Source of the DNA: Hyphococcus flavus
GTDB taxonomy: Bacteria; Pseudomonadota; Alphaproteobacteria; Caulobacterales; Parvularculaceae
DNA: 64,000 bases
Assembly: GCF_028748065.1 (NCBI RefSeq)
Contig: NZ_CP118166.1
Coordinates: 2,805,501 to 2,869,500, forward strand
Reading direction: 5' to 3'
Both the position numbers and the translations under genes were made by a program. The notes under the pieces were generated by a model. The model was not told the origin of the DNA, did no database searches, and saw only the letters and a program-made list of their open reading frames with translations. This document shows positions 39,780 to 52,084 of the stretch, one piece after another (the stretch's first letter is position 1; each line of letters begins with the position of its first letter).

Positions 39780-42700
39780 ATGTCACAGGAACTTCTGAAC
39801 GTATTTAATCCGACTGCCCCCGCGCAGACGTTCAACAAGATCCGTATTTCGTTAGCGAGCCCGGAGAAAATTCTCTCCTGGTCGTTTGGCGAAATCAAAA
39901 AGCCTGAAACCATCAACTACCGCACCTTCAAGCCGGAGCGTGACGGCCTGTTCTGCGCGCGCATCTTCGGTCCGGTAAAGGACTACGAATGCCTCTGCGG
40001 CAAATACAAGCGCATGAAGTACAAAGGCATCGTGTGTGAAAAGTGCGGTGTCGAAGTCACCCTGACGAAAGTTCGCCGCGAGCGCATGGGCCATATCGAA
40101 CTTGCAGCGCCTTGCGCGCATATTTGGTTCCTGAAGTCGCTGCCGTCGCGCATCTCGCTGATGCTCGACATGACGCTGAAAGACCTCGAGCGCGTTCTTT
40201 ATTTTGAACAGTACATTGTGATTGAGCCGGGCCTCACCGCGCTGACGCCGAACCAGCTTCTGACGGAAGAAGAATATCTGCAGGCGCAGGAAGAATACGG
40301 CGAGGATTCCTTCACCGCCGGAATCGGCGCCGAAGCGATCCGCGAAATCCTGTCGAATATCGACATGGAAGCAGAAGCTGAAAAGCTGCGCGTTGAGATC
40401 GCCGAGTCGACGTCGGAACTCAAAACCAAGAAATACGCAAAACGCCTGAAACTGATCACGGCTTTCCTTGAGTCCGGCAACCGCCCGGAATGGATGATCA
40501 TGACGGTTATCCCGGTGATCCCGCCGGAATTGCGCCCGCTTGTGCCGCTCGATGGCGGCCGCTTCGCGACGTCTGACCTCAACGATCTTTATCGACGGGT
40601 TATCAACCGCAACAACCGCCTGAAACGCCTGATCGAACTGCGTGCGCCGGACATTATCGTGCGCAACGAAAAGCGCATGCTGCAGGAATCTGTCGATGCG
40701 CTGTTCGATAACGGCCGCCGCGGCCGCGTCATCACCGGCACCAACAAGCGTCCGCTGAAATCGCTGTCTGACATGCTGAAAGGCAAGCAGGGCCGCTTCC
40801 GCCAGAACCTTCTCGGCAAACGCGTCGATTATTCCGGCCGTTCGGTGATCGTTGTCGGTCCGGAACTGAAACTGCATGAATGCGGCCTGCCGAAGAAGAT
40901 GGCGCTCGAACTCTTCAAGCCGTTCATCTATTCGCGCCTCGACGCTAAGGGTCTCTCGGCCACGGTCAAACAGGCGAAAAAGCTTGTCGAAAAAGAACGC
41001 CCTGAAGTCTGGGATATTCTCGACGAGGTGATCCGCGAGCACCCTGTTATGTTGAACCGGGCGCCGACGCTCCACCGTCTTGGCATTCAGGCGTTCGAGC
41101 CGAAACTCATTGAAGGCAAGGCGATCCAGCTTCACCCGCTGGTCTGTACCGCGTTCAACGCTGACTTCGACGGCGACCAGATGGCGGTGCACGTGCCGCT
41201 GTCGCTTGAAGCGCAGCTCGAAGCGCGCGTCCTGATGATGTCGACCAACAATATTCTTTCGCCGGCCAACGGCAAGCCGATCATTGTGCCGTCGCAGGAT
41301 ATCGTTCTCGGTCTTTACTACATCACCATGGATAAAGAGGGCGAGCCGGGCGAGGGCAAGGTTTTCGGAACGCTGGAAGAAATCGAACACGCGCTCGACG
41401 CCGGCGTCGTCACGCTGCACTCCAAAATCAAGGCGCGCTGGAACACGGTTGACGAACACGGCGACCCGATCAGCGAGGTCGTTGATACAACGCCGGGCCG
41501 GATGAAAGTGGCGCAGGTTCTGCCGCGTAACTCTGATGTGCCGTTTTCCGTGGTCAATCAGCTCCTGACCAAAAAAACCATTCAGGGCCTCATCGATATC
41601 GTTTATCGTCACTGCGGTCAGAAGAAGACAGTTATCTTTGCTGACCACATCATGGATCTTGGTTTCAAGGAAGCCTGTAAGGCCGGCATCTCTTTCGGCA
41701 AGGACGACGTTGTCATTCCTGAAGCCAAGCGCAAGCTGGTTGAGGAAACCCGTGCGCAGGTGTCAGAATTCGAACAGCAATATGCTGAAGGTCTGATCAC
41801 GCGCGGTGAGAAGTACAACAAAGTCATCGACGCCTGGGCGAAGTGTACGGACAAAATCGCCGATGCGATGATGGATGAAATCTCCGAAACGAAATTCGAT
41901 CCGGAGACAAAACGCCAGCTAGAGCCGAACTCCATCTACATGATGTCCCACTCAGGGGCTCGAGGCTCGCCCACGCAGATGCGTCAGCTCGGCGCCATGC
42001 GCGGCCTGATGGCGAAGCCTTCCGGCGAAATCATCGAAACGCCGATCACGTCGAACTTTAAAGAAGGCCTCACGGTTCTTGAATACTTCAACTCGACCCA
42101 CGGAGCGCGGAAAGGTCTTGCCGACACCGCGTTGAAGACGGCGAACTCAGGTTACCTGACGCGCCGTCTGGTTGACGTGGCGCAGGATTGCATCGTCCGC
42201 GAAATCGATTGCGGCACCACCAACGGCATCACGCTTGAGGCGGTTGTTCGCTCCGGTGAAATTGTCGTGCCGTTGTCACAGATCATTCTTGGCCGGACAT
42301 TGCTGGAAGACATCACTCATCCGGAAACGGGCGAAGTTCTCGGCAAGGCCAATGACGAGGTAGATGAAGCGCAAGCCGAAGAGATCGAAGGCGCTGGGCT
42401 GCAGAAGGTCCGCGTACGTTCAGTCCTGACGTGCGATTCCAAAGTCGGCGTTTGTGCGAAATGCTACGGTCGTGACCTTGCTCGCGGGTGTCCGGTTAAT
42501 ATCGGCGAATCTGTCGGCGTCATCGCGGCGCAGTCGATCGGCGAACCGGGTACGCAGCTTACCATGCGTACGTTCCACGTTGGCGGCACGGCGCAGGTCG
42601 GCGACACGTCGTTCATCGAGGCGAGCCACGAGGGTACAGTCAAGCTCGATGGTGGCAATGTGCTGAAAAACTCCGATGGCGATCTGGTCGTCATGGGACG

Positions 42701-44021
42701 CAACACGCTCGTCAAAATCCTCGACAGCGACGGCAAGGAACACGCATCCTACAAAGTATCGTACGGCGCCAAGTTGCGCGCCGCAGACGGATCGAAAGTC
42801 ACGCGCGGTCAGCGCCTCGCTGACTGGGATCCGTACACCATGCCGATCCTGACGGAGCTTGCCGGTAAGATTAAGTTCGAAGACCTTCAAGAAGGGTTCT
42901 CGATGCAGGTTGTCGCCGATGAAGCGACGGGTATCGCCAGCCGCGTTGTTACTGATTGGCGCGCGAACCCGCGTGCGGCTGACATGAAACCGGCTATCGT
43001 CATTGTCGATGACAAGGGCGAGCCGCTGAAACTCTCTTCAGGCGGCGAGGCGCGCTACATGTTGCCGGTCGAAGCGGTTCTTTCCGTCGAAGACGGTGAA
43101 GACATCCGTCCGGGCGACGTGCTCGCGCGTATCCCGACCGAGGGCGCCAAGACCCGCGACATTACCGGCGGTCTGCCGCGTGTGGCGGAACTGTTCGAAG
43201 CGCGCCGGCCGAAAGACCACGCCATCATCGCCAATGTCGACGGCAAGGTTGAGTTTGGCCGCGACTACAAGAACAAACGCCGCATCAAGATCATCCCGAC
43301 CGATGAAAGCCTTGAGCCGTCTGATTATCTCGTTCCGAAAGGCCGCCATATCGCGGTTCAGGATGGCGACTTCATCGCCAAGGGCGAATATCTGATGGAC
43401 GGCAATCCGGCGCCGCATGACATTCTTGCGATCATGGGGATCGAGGCTTTGGCCGACTTCCTCATCGATGAAATCCAGGAAGTTTACCGTCTGCAGGGCG
43501 TGCCGATTAACGACAAACACATTGAGGTTATCGTTCGCCAGATGCTGCAAAAGGTCGAGATCACCGATCCCGGCGAGTCGCTCTTCCTGAAAGAAGAGCA
43601 AATCGACAAGCTTGAGTTCGAAGAAATGAACGCCAAGCTGGAAGATCAGGGCAAGCGTCCGGCGCAGGCAATGCCGGTTCTGCTCGGCATCACCAAGGCG
43701 TCTCTGCAGACCCGCTCATTCATCTCTGCGGCGTCGTTCCAGGAAACGACACGCGTTCTGACCGACGCAGCGGTAAACGGCAAGATCGACACGCTGGAAG
43801 GCCTTAAAGAGAACGTCATTGTTGGACGTCTCATCCCGGCCGGTACTGGCGGGGCCATGTCCCGTCATCAGGTAGAGGCCGAGCGCCGCGACCAGGTGCT
43901 GCTCGAAGAACGCGCCAAGCGCGCAGGCGTTTCCGATACGCCGGCTCTTGAAGGTCCGTCGGAAGACGCGCCTGAAGAGCCTGTGGCGGAAGAAACTGTT
44001 AGTCAGGACGCTGCGGAATAA
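39780..44021 (+). CDS. rpoC: RNA polymerase beta' subunit
   Basis: A 1413-residue beta' subunit carrying the catalytic magnesium site [15 protein letters not shown] near residue 460. Other landmarks are the N-terminal zinc ribbon [20 protein letters not shown], the lid and rudder region, [20 protein letters not shown], the trigger-loop area [15 protein letters not shown], and a second zinc site ([19 protein letters not shown]). The C-terminus is extended by an acidic Glu/Ala-rich tail. AAGGAGCAGACTTC precedes ATG 39780, so translation does not need coupling to rpoB. A terminator follows at 44048. Confidence 0.98.
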   Translation: MSQELLNVFNPTAPAQTFNKIRISLASPEKILSWSFGEIKKPETINYRTFKPERDGLFCARIFGPVKDYECLCGKYKRMKYKGIVCEKCGVEVTLTKVRRERMGHIELAAPCAHIWFLKSLPSRISLMLDMTLKDLERVLYFEQYIVIEPGLTALTPNQLLTEEEYLQAQEEYGEDSFTAGIGAEAIREILSNIDMEAEAEKLRVEIAESTSELKTKKYAKRLKLITAFLESGNRPEWMIMTVIPVIPPELRPLVPLDGGRFATSDLNDLYRRVINRNNRLKRLIELRAPDIIVRNEKRMLQESVDALFDNGRRGRVITGTNKRPLKSLSDMLKGKQGRFRQNLLGKRVDYSGRSVIVVGPELKLHECGLPKKMALELFKPFIYSRLDAKGLSATVKQAKKLVEKERPEVWDILDEVIREHPVMLNRAPTLHRLGIQAFEPKLIEGKAIQLHPLVCTAFNADFDGDQMAVHVPLSLEAQLEARVLMMSTNNILSPANGKPIIVPSQDIVLGLYYITMDKEGEPGEGKVFGTLEEIEHALDAGVVTLHSKIKARWNTVDEHGDPISEVVDTTPGRMKVAQVLPRNSDVPFSVVNQLLTKKTIQGLIDIVYRHCGQKKTVIFADHIMDLGFKEACKAGISFGKDDVVIPEAKRKLVEETRAQVSEFEQQYAEGLITRGEKYNKVIDAWAKCTDKIADAMMDEISETKFDPETKRQLEPNSIYMMSHSGARGSPTQMRQLGAMRGLMAKPSGEIIETPITSNFKEGLTVLEYFNSTHGARKGLADTALKTANSGYLTRRLVDVAQDCIVREIDCGTTNGITLEAVVRSGEIVVPLSQIILGRTLLEDITHPETGEVLGKANDEVDEAQAEEIEGAGLQKVRVRSVLTCDSKVGVCAKCYGRDLARGCPVNIGESVGVIAAQSIGEPGTQLTMRTFHVGGTAQVGDTSFIEASHEGTVKLDGGNVLKNSDGDLVVMGRNTLVKILDSDGKEHASYKVSYGAKLRAADGSKVTRGQRLADWDPYTMPILTELAGKIKFEDLQEGFSMQVVADEATGIASRVVTDWRANPRAADMKPAIVIVDDKGEPLKLSSGGEARYMLPVEAVLSVEDGEDIRPGDVLARIPTEGAKTRDITGGLPRVAELFEARRPKDHAIIANVDGKVEFGRDYKNKRRIKIIPTDESLEPSDYLVPKGRHIAVQDGDFIAKGEYLMDGNPAPHDILAIMGIEALADFLIDEIQEVYRLQGVPINDKHIEVIVRQMLQKVEITDPGESLFLKEEQIDKLEFEEMNAKLEDQGKRPAQAMPVLLGITKASLQTRSFISAASFQETTRVLTDAAVNGKIDTLEGLKENVIVGRLIPAGTGGAMSRHQVEAERRDQVLLEERAKRAGVSDTPALEGPSEDAPEEPVAEETVSQDAAE

Positions 44022-44047
44022 GCGTTTGAGCACGTCTCAAAACATTT

Positions 44048-44073
44048 ACGGCGGCCCTAGGGCCGCCGTTTTT
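44048..44073 (+). terminator. Terminator after rpoC
   Basis: A perfect 10-bp palindrome arm pair ACGGCGGCCC / GGGCCGCCGT with a 2-base centre is followed by TTTT. It ends the rpoBC transcript before the glycosyltransferase gene. Confidence 0.88.
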
Positions 44074-44168
44074 GTAGTAACCAATATGCGCGGCCTCGAG
44101 GCAATTTTCCGGCTCGTTCTCATGGCCGGATAAATTGACAATTCCATTCATACGAATAAGCACCGGGG

Positions 44169-45416
44169 ATGGCCGTGCAACCGTTTGATTATCTTCTCGC
44201 CATACAAATTCCCGTATTTCGGGACGGCGACCGGTTGTTTTATCAAACGGACTGGCATCGCGCCTTGTCCTTACTGCGTGAATCGTTAGGTGATCACATC
44301 AATCGCTTGAAAGTTGTGGCGCCGGTTCTGCCAGCGAGCGGTCCAAGCTCGCATTTGCTGCAACCTGCTGACAGTCTTGATATCGAGGCCATCCCCTCAA
44401 TTCCGCTCGATTGCCGAGCTGCAGCCTATTGGGTGAAGTATCGGAACATCTGGCGCAATGATGTGGCGCGGGCGGCAGAAGGCTGCGCAATCGGTCATTT
44501 TGCCTGCAATGATAATATTCGCACACTTGATCTTGATGCATTCAAGGTAGGGCGCGCCGCGAAACTAATGACTGTGTTTTTTCGCGATGTGGATGAGCGC
44601 GTGCGCATTCCACAAGCGGCCCAAGCGTTGGGGCGTGGGTTGACACTAAAAGAGCGCGTCTATCTCGAAATTGATGACAGGGCCGTCAAATATTGCGTTC
44701 GCCATGCCGATTTATCTTTTCTGAAGGGGCGTTCGCTGATTTCGCGGTACGGCGTTTACAGCAATAATGTCCACGATATAGCCGATACCTCATACAGCCT
44801 GCATGACGTCATCGATTCAACGCTTGTGGAGCGCAGGACAGCGAGTATGAAGGGTGATCGGCCTTTACGGCTGGTCTATTGCGGCCGTCTTGAGCCCATA
44901 AAGGGCGTTGAGGCTGGGATTCGGATAGTCGCAAAAGCGCGTGAAGCCGGCGCGAACGTTACCTTCGATATTATCGGCCAGGGCTCTCAACGACAGCGTC
45001 TGGAAGAGGTGACGGCTGAACTAGGGGCGTCAGAAGCTATACGGTTTTTAGGAGCCATAGCTTACGGCCCTGAGTTGATCAGAAGCCTGGCTGAATATGA
45101 TGCCCTCCTGTTCACGCCCACAGCGGAAGAAACCCCCCGGATGATCTTCGATGGGTATGCCGCAGGACTGCCGTTAATAGGCTTTGATATCCCATATTGT
45201 GTCGAAAGGGCTGAGACGGATGCGGCGGCGGTGTTGATGCCTTTCAGTCACATCAACAAGAGCGCTGCTGTATTGGCCAATCTGGACAAGAATCGCCATG
45301 AATTGGCTGTGGCCGCGCAAAAAGCGCTGAAGGCGGGCAGGGCGAACGCCGTAGATGTCTGGTACAAAAGACGAGCTGAATTAACCCTGGAAACGCTGCA
45401 TAAAAGCCGCCCTTAG
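44169..45416 (+). CDS. GT4-like glycosyltransferase (GT-B fold)
   Basis: A 415-residue protein whose C-terminal half is a GT-B donor domain: LRLVYCGRLEPIKGVEAGIR near residue 236, FDIIGQGSQRQRLEEV, AIRFLGAIAYGPELIRSL, and the Glu-containing TPTAEETPRMIFDGYAAGLP that binds the nucleotide sugar in GT4 enzymes. The N-terminal acceptor half is less conserved. Such enzymes build polysaccharides or glycolipids; no substrate can be named. It stands alone between rpoC (after its terminator) and rpsL (before its promoter), an unusual place for a sugar gene. ATG 44169 follows GGGGATGG only weakly. Confidence 0.8.
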   Translation: MAVQPFDYLLAIQIPVFRDGDRLFYQTDWHRALSLLRESLGDHINRLKVVAPVLPASGPSSHLLQPADSLDIEAIPSIPLDCRAAAYWVKYRNIWRNDVARAAEGCAIGHFACNDNIRTLDLDAFKVGRAAKLMTVFFRDVDERVRIPQAAQALGRGLTLKERVYLEIDDRAVKYCVRHADLSFLKGRSLISRYGVYSNNVHDIADTSYSLHDVIDSTLVERRTASMKGDRPLRLVYCGRLEPIKGVEAGIRIVAKAREAGANVTFDIIGQGSQRQRLEEVTAELGASEAIRFLGAIAYGPELIRSLAEYDALLFTPTAEETPRMIFDGYAAGLPLIGFDIPYCVERAETDAAAVLMPFSHINKSAAVLANLDKNRHELAVAAQKALKAGRANAVDVWYKRRAELTLETLHKSRP

Positions 45417-45467
45417 CCTGCCGTTGGATAATTCGTAAGAAATCAGCGGAAAAAGCCGGTTGGCGTA

Positions 45468-45496
45468 TTGACCCACGCGATTCGCACAGTTATGTC
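45468..45496 (+). promoter_or_regulatory. Predicted promoter of the str operon
   Basis: TTGACC (45468-45473) and TATGTC (45491-45496) have a 17-base spacer, about 200 bases before rpsL. The region 45417-45699 holds no gene; I see no clear attenuator in it. Confidence 0.65.
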
Positions 45497-45699
45497 TCGC
45501 GCCGCTGAATGGCTGGCCGTCAGGGGTTTCTCTCGAAACGCCGCTGAAACGCAGCCGCTTTTAGCTGAAGACAGTTTGTATTTTTGAGCGGCGTTCCGCC
45601 AGACGGGGCCCCGCTCGTTTGCGTCGTGGGTCACGTAGGTCCATGGCGCGCGAGTTTTTAGATTTGGCGCCCGCGAGAAGCGTAGCCGGAGACAGGTGA

Positions 45700-46071
45700 A
45701 TGCCGACGATACAACAGCTTATCCGTAAGCCGCGAAAACCAAAGCGCGCGATTAACAAAGTGCCGGCTTTGGAAGGCAACCCGCAAAAGCGGGGCGTGTG
45801 CACGCGCGTTTACACAACGACACCGAAAAAGCCGAACTCGGCGCTTCGTAAGGTTGCAAAGATTCGTCTGACCAACGGCTATGAAGTCATCGGTTATATC
45901 CCGGGCGAGGGCCACAATTTGCAGGAGCACTCGGTTGTGCTGATCCGCGGCGGCCGCGTGAAGGACCTTCCGGGCGTTCGCTATCATATCATTCGTGGCG
46001 TTCTTGACACCCAGGGCGTCAAAGACCGCAAGCAGCGCCGTTCGAAGTACGGCGCCAAGCGTCCGAAGTAA
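45700..46071 (+). CDS. rpsL: Small ribosomal subunit protein S12
   Basis: A 123-residue S12 at the decoding centre. [18 protein letters not shown] carries the lysine (about residue 43) whose changes give streptomycin resistance elsewhere; here it is the sensitive Lys. [20 protein letters not shown] and [11 protein letters not shown] contain the second streptomycin-related Lys and the Asp that is methylthiolated in many bacteria. The sequence is full length. It opens the str operon, with rpsG 12 bases downstream. Confidence 0.98.
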   Translation: MPTIQQLIRKPRKPKRAINKVPALEGNPQKRGVCTRVYTTTPKKPNSALRKVAKIRLTNGYEVIGYIPGEGHNLQEHSVVLIRGGRVKDLPGVRYHIIRGVLDTQGVKDRKQRRSKYGAKRPK

Positions 46072-46080
46072 GGGATTTAA

Positions 46081-46554
<474 letters not shown>

Positions 46555-46582
46555 CGGAATTCAAGGGTAAGGGCTTTTAGCC

Positions 46583-48661
46583 ATGTCGCGCACGCATAAA
46601 ATTGAGGACTATCGCAACTTCGGCATTATGGCCCACATTGATGCGGGCAAGACGACAACAACCGAGCGCGTCCTTTATTACACAGGCAAGTCCCACAAAA
46701 TCGGCGAAGTCCATGACGGCGCCGCGACCATGGACTGGATGGAGCAAGAGCAGGAGCGCGGCATCACGATCACGTCCGCTGCAACGACGTGCTTCTGGAA
46801 TGACAAGCGCCTGAACATTATCGATACGCCAGGACACGTTGACTTCACTATTGAGGTTGAGCGTTCCCTACGCGTGCTTGATGGCGCTGTGGCGCTTCTT
46901 GACGCCAATGCCGGTGTTGAGCCGCAAACGGAAACCGTCTGGCGTCAGGGCGATAAGTATCATGTCCCGCGCATGTTCTTCATCAACAAGATGGATAAGC
47001 TTGGCGCTGATTTCTATTATTCCCTCGACACGATTCATAGCCGCCTGGCGGCCAAGACAGTTGTTCTGCAGTTGCCAATTGGCGCTGAGAGCAATTTCGC
47101 CGGCGTTGTCGATCTTCTGAAAATGAAGGCGATTATCTGGGAAGAAGAAGGCCTGGGCGCTGCGTTCCATGAAGAAGACATTCCTGCCGACCTCGTCGAG
47201 AAAGCGAATGAATATCGCGAGAAGATGATCGAGACGGTCGTCGAGCTCGATGAAGAAGTGATGGAAGCTTACCTTGAAGGCAACGAGCCCGACGAAGCGA
47301 CGATCAAGCGTCTGATCCGTCAGGGTACGTGCAAGGTTGAGTTCCACCCTGTGTTGTGCGGCTCCGCGTTCAAGAACAAAGGCGTCCAGCCGATGCTTGA
47401 CGCTGTTGTCGATTACCTGCCGAGCCCGGTTGAGGTGCCGTCAATTCGCGGCGTCTTGCCTGACAGCGACGAAGAAGTGACACGCAAGTCTTCTGACGAC
47501 GAGCCGCTTTCCATGCTGGCTTTCAAAGTCATGAATGACCCGTTTGTCGGTTCTCTTACGTTCTGCCGTATTTATTCTGGCAAGCTTGAGGCTGGCACGC
47601 AGGTCTTGAACACGGTTAAAGGCAAAAAAGAGCGCGCCGGACGAATGCTCCAGATGCACTCTAACAGCCGCGAAGAAATCAAAGAGGCTTATGCTGGCGA
47701 CATCATCGCGGTTGTCGGTCTGAAAGACACAACCACGGGCGATACGCTGTGCGATCCGGCGAAACCGGTCGTGCTTGAGCGGATGGAATTCCCAGATCCG
47801 GTTATTGAATTGGCTGTCGAGCCAAAGACAAAAGCCGACCAGGAGAAAATGGGCATCGCGCTACAACGCCTTGCGGCTGAGGACCCGTCCTTCCGCGTTT
47901 CTTCCGATGAAGAGTCCGGTCAGACGATTATCAAAGGCATGGGCGAACTTCACCTCGATATCCTCGTTGATCGCATGAAGCGTGAATTCAAGGTTGAGGC
48001 GAATATTGGCGCGCCGCAGGTCGCTTATCGTGAAACGATCTCGAATGAAGCTGACATCGACTACACCCACAAGAAGCAGTCGGGTGGTTCAGGTCAGTTC
48101 GCTCGCATCAAGATGCGCGTCATTCCGCAGGAACCGGGATCGGGCTACTCTTTCGAAAGCCAGATCGTTGGCGGCTCTATTCCGAAGGAATATATTCCGG
48201 GTGTCGAAAAGGGCATCAACTCCATTCGCGAAAACGGCTTATTGGTCGGCTTCCCGATTCTCGATTTCAAGGTCGAGCTTTATGACGGCGCCTTCCACGA
48301 TGTGGACTCGTCCGTGCTGGCTTTCGAAATCGCAGCACGTGGCGCGTTGCGTGAGAATAAAGCTGCGCTCGGCTTAGCGCTGCTGGAGCCTGTCATGAAG
48401 GTCGAGGTTGTCACGCCGGAAGAATACACCGGTACGGTTATTGGCGACCTTAACTCCCGCCGCGGCCAGATCCAGGAGCAGGAAATGCGCGGCAATGCGA
48501 ACGTGGTCCATGCCATGGTCCCGCTCGCCAACATGTTCGGCTACGTCAACAACCTCCGTTCGGCGACGCAAGGGCGCGCGAACTACACCATGCAGTTCGA
48601 TCACTACGAGCGCGTGCCGAAGGCGGTTGAAGATGAAGTCAAAGCGAAACTGGCGGGCTAG
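46583..48661 (+). CDS. fusA: Elongation factor G
   Basis: A 692-residue EF-G, the GTPase that drives translocation and, with RRF, ribosome recycling. The G1 loop is [19 protein letters not shown] at residues 17-35, the switch region has [16 protein letters not shown]3 is [17 protein letters not shown] and G4 is [10 protein letters not shown]. Domains II-V are complete, including [18 protein letters not shown] and [14 protein letters not shown]. No fusidic-acid-resistance duplication is visible. tuf follows after 78 bases. Confidence 0.98.
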   Translation: MSRTHKIEDYRNFGIMAHIDAGKTTTTERVLYYTGKSHKIGEVHDGAATMDWMEQEQERGITITSAATTCFWNDKRLNIIDTPGHVDFTIEVERSLRVLDGAVALLDANAGVEPQTETVWRQGDKYHVPRMFFINKMDKLGADFYYSLDTIHSRLAAKTVVLQLPIGAESNFAGVVDLLKMKAIIWEEEGLGAAFHEEDIPADLVEKANEYREKMIETVVELDEEVMEAYLEGNEPDEATIKRLIRQGTCKVEFHPVLCGSAFKNKGVQPMLDAVVDYLPSPVEVPSIRGVLPDSDEEVTRKSSDDEPLSMLAFKVMNDPFVGSLTFCRIYSGKLEAGTQVLNTVKGKKERAGRMLQMHSNSREEIKEAYAGDIIAVVGLKDTTTGDTLCDPAKPVVLERMEFPDPVIELAVEPKTKADQEKMGIALQRLAAEDPSFRVSSDEESGQTIIKGMGELHLDILVDRMKREFKVEANIGAPQVAYRETISNEADIDYTHKKQSGGSGQFARIKMRVIPQEPGSGYSFESQIVGGSIPKEYIPGVEKGINSIRENGLLVGFPILDFKVELYDGAFHDVDSSVLAFEIAARGALRENKAALGLALLEPVMKVEVVTPEEYTGTVIGDLNSRRGQIQEQEMRGNANVVHAMVPLANMFGYVNNLRSATQGRANYTMQFDHYERVPKAVEDEVKAKLAG

Positions 48662-48739
48662 CCGGTGATGTGAGCCGCCCGCCAAGAGACAACGGGCAAG
48701 AGTTAACGACAGACGTCAAAGAAGACGGAGAGAAGTGAA

Positions 48740-49915
48740 ATGTCGAAGGAAAAGTTTGAACGTACAAAACCGCACGCCAACATCGGCACCATCGGTCACG
48801 TTGACCATGGTAAAACGACGCTGACGGCTGCGATCACGAAATATTTTGGCGACTTTAAAGCCTATGATCAGATCGACGCGGCGCCAGAAGAAAAAGCACG
48901 CGGCATCACGATCTCCACGGCGCACGTTGAGTATGAGACGGATGGCCGTCACTACGCTCACGTCGACTGCCCGGGCCACGCCGACTACGTGAAAAACATG
49001 ATCACCGGCGCTGCGCAGATGGACGGCGCGATCTTGGTTGTGAACGCAGCAGACGGCCCGATGCCGCAAACGCGTGAGCACATCCTGCTCGCGCGTCAGG
49101 TTGGCGTTCCCGCGATTGTTGTTTACCTCAACAAAGTCGACCAGGTTGACGATGAAGAGCTTCTTGAGCTCGTCGAAATGGAAGTTCGCGAACTTCTTTC
49201 GTCATACGAGTTCCCGGGCGATGATATTCCGATCATCAAAGGTTCGGCGCTTGCAGCGCTTGAAGGCCGTGACCCTGAAATCGGCGAAAACTCCATCAAG
49301 CAGTTGATGGAAGAAGTCGACAAGTACATCCCGACGCCGGATCGTCCGGTTGACCAGCCGTTCCTTCTGCCGATCGAGGACGTTTTCTCGATCTCCGGTC
49401 GCGGTACGGTTGTAACGGGCCGTGTTGAGCGCGGTGTTGTTAATGTTGGCGACGAACTAGAAATCGTCGGCATCAAAGACACCAAGAAAACGACCTGCAC
49501 AGGCGTTGAAATGTTCCGCAAGCTGCTTGATCGCGGGGAAGCCGGCGACAACGTTGGCGTTCTCTTGCGCGGTATCGAGCGTGACGGCGTTGAACGCGGT
49601 CAGGTTCTGTGCAAGCCGGGTTCTGTTACGCCGCACACGAAATTCGTTGCTGAGGCTTACATTCTGACGAAAGAAGAAGGCGGTCGTCACACGCCGTTCT
49701 TCGCGAACTACCGTCCGCAATTCTACTTCCGTACGACTGACGTGACAGGCGTTGTTACGCTTAAAGAAGGTACGGAAATGGTTATGCCGGGCGACAATGC
49801 CGAGCTTAATGTCGAGCTGATCGTGCCGATCGCCATGGAAGAGAAGCTTCGCTTCGCTATCCGTGAAGGCGGCCGCACCGTTGGCGCTGGCATCGTCTCG
49901 AAGATTGTAGAGTAG
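48740..49915 (+). CDS. tuf: Elongation factor Tu
   Basis: A 391-residue EF-Tu, which delivers aminoacyl-tRNA to the ribosome. The G motifs are [19 protein letters not shown] (G1), [20 protein letters not shown] (G3) and [10 protein letters not shown] (G4). The effector region has [18 protein letters not shown]. Domain 3 ends [15 protein letters not shown]. Many alphaproteobacteria carry a second copy elsewhere; only one is in this window. A strong hairpin follows at 49928, so the S10 group probably has some transcription of its own. Confidence 0.98.
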   Translation: MSKEKFERTKPHANIGTIGHVDHGKTTLTAAITKYFGDFKAYDQIDAAPEEKARGITISTAHVEYETDGRHYAHVDCPGHADYVKNMITGAAQMDGAILVVNAADGPMPQTREHILLARQVGVPAIVVYLNKVDQVDDEELLELVEMEVRELLSSYEFPGDDIPIIKGSALAALEGRDPEIGENSIKQLMEEVDKYIPTPDRPVDQPFLLPIEDVFSISGRGTVVTGRVERGVVNVGDELEIVGIKDTKKTTCTGVEMFRKLLDRGEAGDNVGVLLRGIERDGVERGQVLCKPGSVTPHTKFVAEAYILTKEEGGRHTPFFANYRPQFYFRTTDVTGVVTLKEGTEMVMPGDNAELNVELIVPIAMEEKLRFAIREGGRTVGAGIVSKIVE

Positions 49916-49927
49916 GCATAAGAAATA

Positions 49928-49961
49928 AAAGCGCGGGCCGGCCCCAATCGGCCCGCGCTTT
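49928..49961 (+). terminator. Terminator-like hairpin after tuf
   Basis: A 13-bp perfect stem AAAGCGCGGGCCG / CGGCCCGCGCTTT has an 8-base loop. The U-run after it is short (TTT then CG), so it may be a partial terminator or a processing site between the str and S10 operons. Confidence 0.72.
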
Positions 49962-50011
49962 CGACTCTGAGAACCAAGAAACCGAACTGAAAAGAACGAA
50001 GCGTTAGACAC

Positions 50012-50323
50012 ATGCAACAGAATATCCGCATCAGGCTAAAAGCGTTTGATCATCGCGTGCTCGACGCTTCGACGATCGAGATCGTCAACACGGCGAAACG
50101 TACTGGCGCGAATGTGCGCGGGCCTATCCCGCTGCCGACGCGTATTGAGCGTTACACCGTCAACCGGTCTCCACATGTGAACAAGAAAAGCCGTGAGCAG
50201 TTCGAAATGCGCACCCATAAGCGTATGCTCGATATTGTCGATCCGACGCCGCAAACGGTTGATGCGCTCATGAAACTCGACCTCTCGGCTGGTGTCGATG
50301 TCGAAATCAAACTCGGCGCGTGA
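50012..50323 (+). CDS. rpsJ: Small ribosomal subunit protein S10
   Basis: A 103-residue S10 (also NusE in transcription antitermination). It shows [19 protein letters not shown], the loop [19 protein letters not shown], and [20 protein letters not shown]. It is the first gene of the S10 cluster. Only 50 bases separate it from the tuf hairpin, too short for the long L4-responsive leader known in enterobacteria, so regulation is likely different. rplC follows after 14 bases with AAGGAGC. Confidence 0.98.
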   Translation: MQQNIRIRLKAFDHRVLDASTIEIVNTAKRTGANVRGPIPLPTRIERYTVNRSPHVNKKSREQFEMRTHKRMLDIVDPTPQTVDALMKLDLSAGVDVEIKLGA

Positions 50324-50337
50324 AGGAGCATTTGACG

Positions 50338-51138
50338 ATGCGTACGGGATTAATTGCAAAAAAGATGGGCATGACGCGCATCTACACCGAGGACGGCAAT
50401 CATTTGCCGGTCACGGTGATGCAGCTTGAAGGCTGTCAGGTTGTCGGTCAGCGCACCGCTGACAAGAACGGCTACACGGCTGTTCAGCTCGGCGCCGGCG
50501 CCAAGAAAGCAAAACGCGTCACGAAAGCCGAACGCGGGCAATTCGCCAAAGCGAATGTTGAGCCTAAGGCGAAAGTGGCTGAGTTCCGCGTTTCTGACGA
50601 AAACATGATTGATGTCGGGGCTGAGTTGTCAGCCGAACATTTCATTCCCGGTCAAAAAGTTGACGTTACTGGCACCTCTATCGGTAAGGGTTTTGCCGGC
50701 GCAATGAAGCGTCATAACTTTGGCGGCTTGCGCGCCTCGCACGGTGTTTCGATCTCGCACCGTTCACACGGGTCTACGGGTCAGTGTCAGGATCCGGGTA
50801 AAGTCTTCAAAGGTAAGAAGATGGCCGGCCACATGGGTGCGGCTCGTGTGACGACGCAAAACCTTGAAATCGTTCGCACTGATGGCGATCGCGGTTTGAT
50901 CCTGATTAAGGGCGCCGTGCCTGGGCCAAAAGGCGGCTGGGTGTTCATCAAGGATGCAGTCAAGCGCGCTGCGCCAGAAGGCGTGCCGACGCCGGCTGGA
51001 TTGAAGACCGCGAAAGCTGATGAAGAAAAAGTCGACAGCCCGGAGCCCGATTCTCCGGAAGCGGAAATGGTCGCTGAAGGCGCGCCAGTCGATGATCAGG
51101 CGCCTGCAGAAGAAACGAAAAAAGAAGGGGACGAATAA
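50338..51138 (+). CDS. rplC: Large ribosomal subunit protein L3 with an acidic C-terminal extension
   Basis: A 266-residue L3, which binds the 3' end region of 23S rRNA near the peptidyl-transferase centre. The conserved loop [20 protein letters not shown] carries the Gln that is methylated in many bacteria, followed by [20 protein letters not shown]. The core ends around residue 215; the remaining ~50 residues are acidic and Pro/Glu-rich ([20 protein letters not shown]). Escherichia coli L3 is 209 residues. ATG 50338 ([12 protein letters not shown]) is used, with AAGGAG upstream. Confidence 0.96.
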   Translation: MRTGLIAKKMGMTRIYTEDGNHLPVTVMQLEGCQVVGQRTADKNGYTAVQLGAGAKKAKRVTKAERGQFAKANVEPKAKVAEFRVSDENMIDVGAELSAEHFIPGQKVDVTGTSIGKGFAGAMKRHNFGGLRASHGVSISHRSHGSTGQCQDPGKVFKGKKMAGHMGAARVTTQNLEIVRTDGDRGLILIKGAVPGPKGGWVFIKDAVKRAAPEGVPTPAGLKTAKADEEKVDSPEPDSPEAEMVAEGAPVDDQAPAEETKKEGDE

Positions 51139-51755
51139 TGAAAGCCGACGTCCTCAGCATTGAGAATAAAAAAGCCGGGTCCATCGATCTTGACGATGGG
51201 ATCTTTGGGCTGGAGCCGCGCAAAGACATCTTGCACCGCTGTGTCGTTTATCAATTGGCGAAAAGACAGCAGGGCACGCACAAAACCAAAGAGCGTAACG
51301 AAGTCAGCGGCACGACCAAGAAGTTTGGCCGTCAGAAGGGTTCCGGCGGCGCTCGCCATGGCAATCGCAAGGCGCCGCTCTTCCGTGGCGGCGGCAAGGC
51401 TCATGGTCCGCGTCCGCGCAGCCATGCGATTTCACTGCCGAAAAAAGTGCGCCAGCTTGCGCTGAAGCATGCGTTATCGTCGAAAGCGGCATCCGGCTCG
51501 CTCGTCATTATCGACGAGGCGAAAATGGAAAATGCGAAAACAAAAACACTCGTTGACGCGCTTTCAAAGCTGGAAATTTCAAATGCGCTGATCGTTGACG
51601 CGAGCGTTGACGAGCATTTCGGCCTGGCGACGCGCAATCTTAAGGGCGTCGACATGCTGCCTGTGATCGGCGCTAATGTTTACGACATTCTGCGTAAGGA
51701 CAAACTGGTCCTTACTAAAGCGGCCGTTGAAGGTCTGGAGGCGCGCCTCAAATGA
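51138..51755 (+). CDS. rplD: Large ribosomal subunit protein L4
   Basis: A 205-residue L4, lining part of the exit tunnel. Its extended loop reads [20 protein letters not shown] then [20 protein letters not shown], the region contacting the tunnel near the macrolide site; no unusual insertion is seen there. The C-terminal globular part ends [19 protein letters not shown]. Its ATG shares one base with the rplC stop (TAATG), and its own stop overlaps the rplW start (ATGA), so the three are tightly coupled. In Escherichia coli L4 regulates this operon. Confidence 0.97.
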   Translation: MKADVLSIENKKAGSIDLDDGIFGLEPRKDILHRCVVYQLAKRQQGTHKTKERNEVSGTTKKFGRQKGSGGARHGNRKAPLFRGGGKAHGPRPRSHAISLPKKVRQLALKHALSSKAASGSLVIIDEAKMENAKTKTLVDALSKLEISNALIVDASVDEHFGLATRNLKGVDMLPVIGANVYDILRKDKLVLTKAAVEGLEARLK

Positions 51756-52066
51756 GCAAGAAACAAGCAGTACAAGGCGCGGAAGCGCACTATGACACGC
51801 TGATCCAGCCTGTGATCACGGAAAAGTCGACGATCGCGTCAGAAAACAACCAGGTTGTTTTCCAGACACCGATCACAGCGACAAAGCCGGAGATCAAGGA
51901 AGCGGTTGAAACGCTATTCAAAGTAAAAGTGAAAGCGGTCAACACCCTGCGGGTCAAAGGCAAGAACAAACAGTTTCGCGGGCGCCCTTACACGCGCTCA
52001 ACAGTAAAAAAAGCGATCGTGACGCTTGAAGAGGGTCACACAATCGACGTGACCACAGGACTTTAA
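51752..52066 (+). CDS. rplW: Large ribosomal subunit protein L23
   Basis: A 104-residue L23 at the tunnel exit, where trigger factor and SRP dock. The start of the fold is [20 protein letters not shown], followed by [20 protein letters not shown] and the basic RNA-binding loop [20 protein letters not shown]. The bacterial type is complete. It overlaps rplD by four bases and precedes rplB by 18 bases. Confidence 0.97.
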   Translation: MSKKQAVQGAEAHYDTLIQPVITEKSTIASENNQVVFQTPITATKPEIKEAVETLFKVKVKAVNTLRVKGKNKQFRGRPYTRSTVKKAIVTLEEGHTIDVTTGL

Positions 52067-52084
52067 GGCGGGGTTTTAAGACCA

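Noticed and set aside
39852-41648. A 598-residue open frame on the minus strand opposite rpoC
   Set aside because: It is antisense to a highly conserved gene, has no recognisable domain, and its length follows from the strong codon bias of rpoC.
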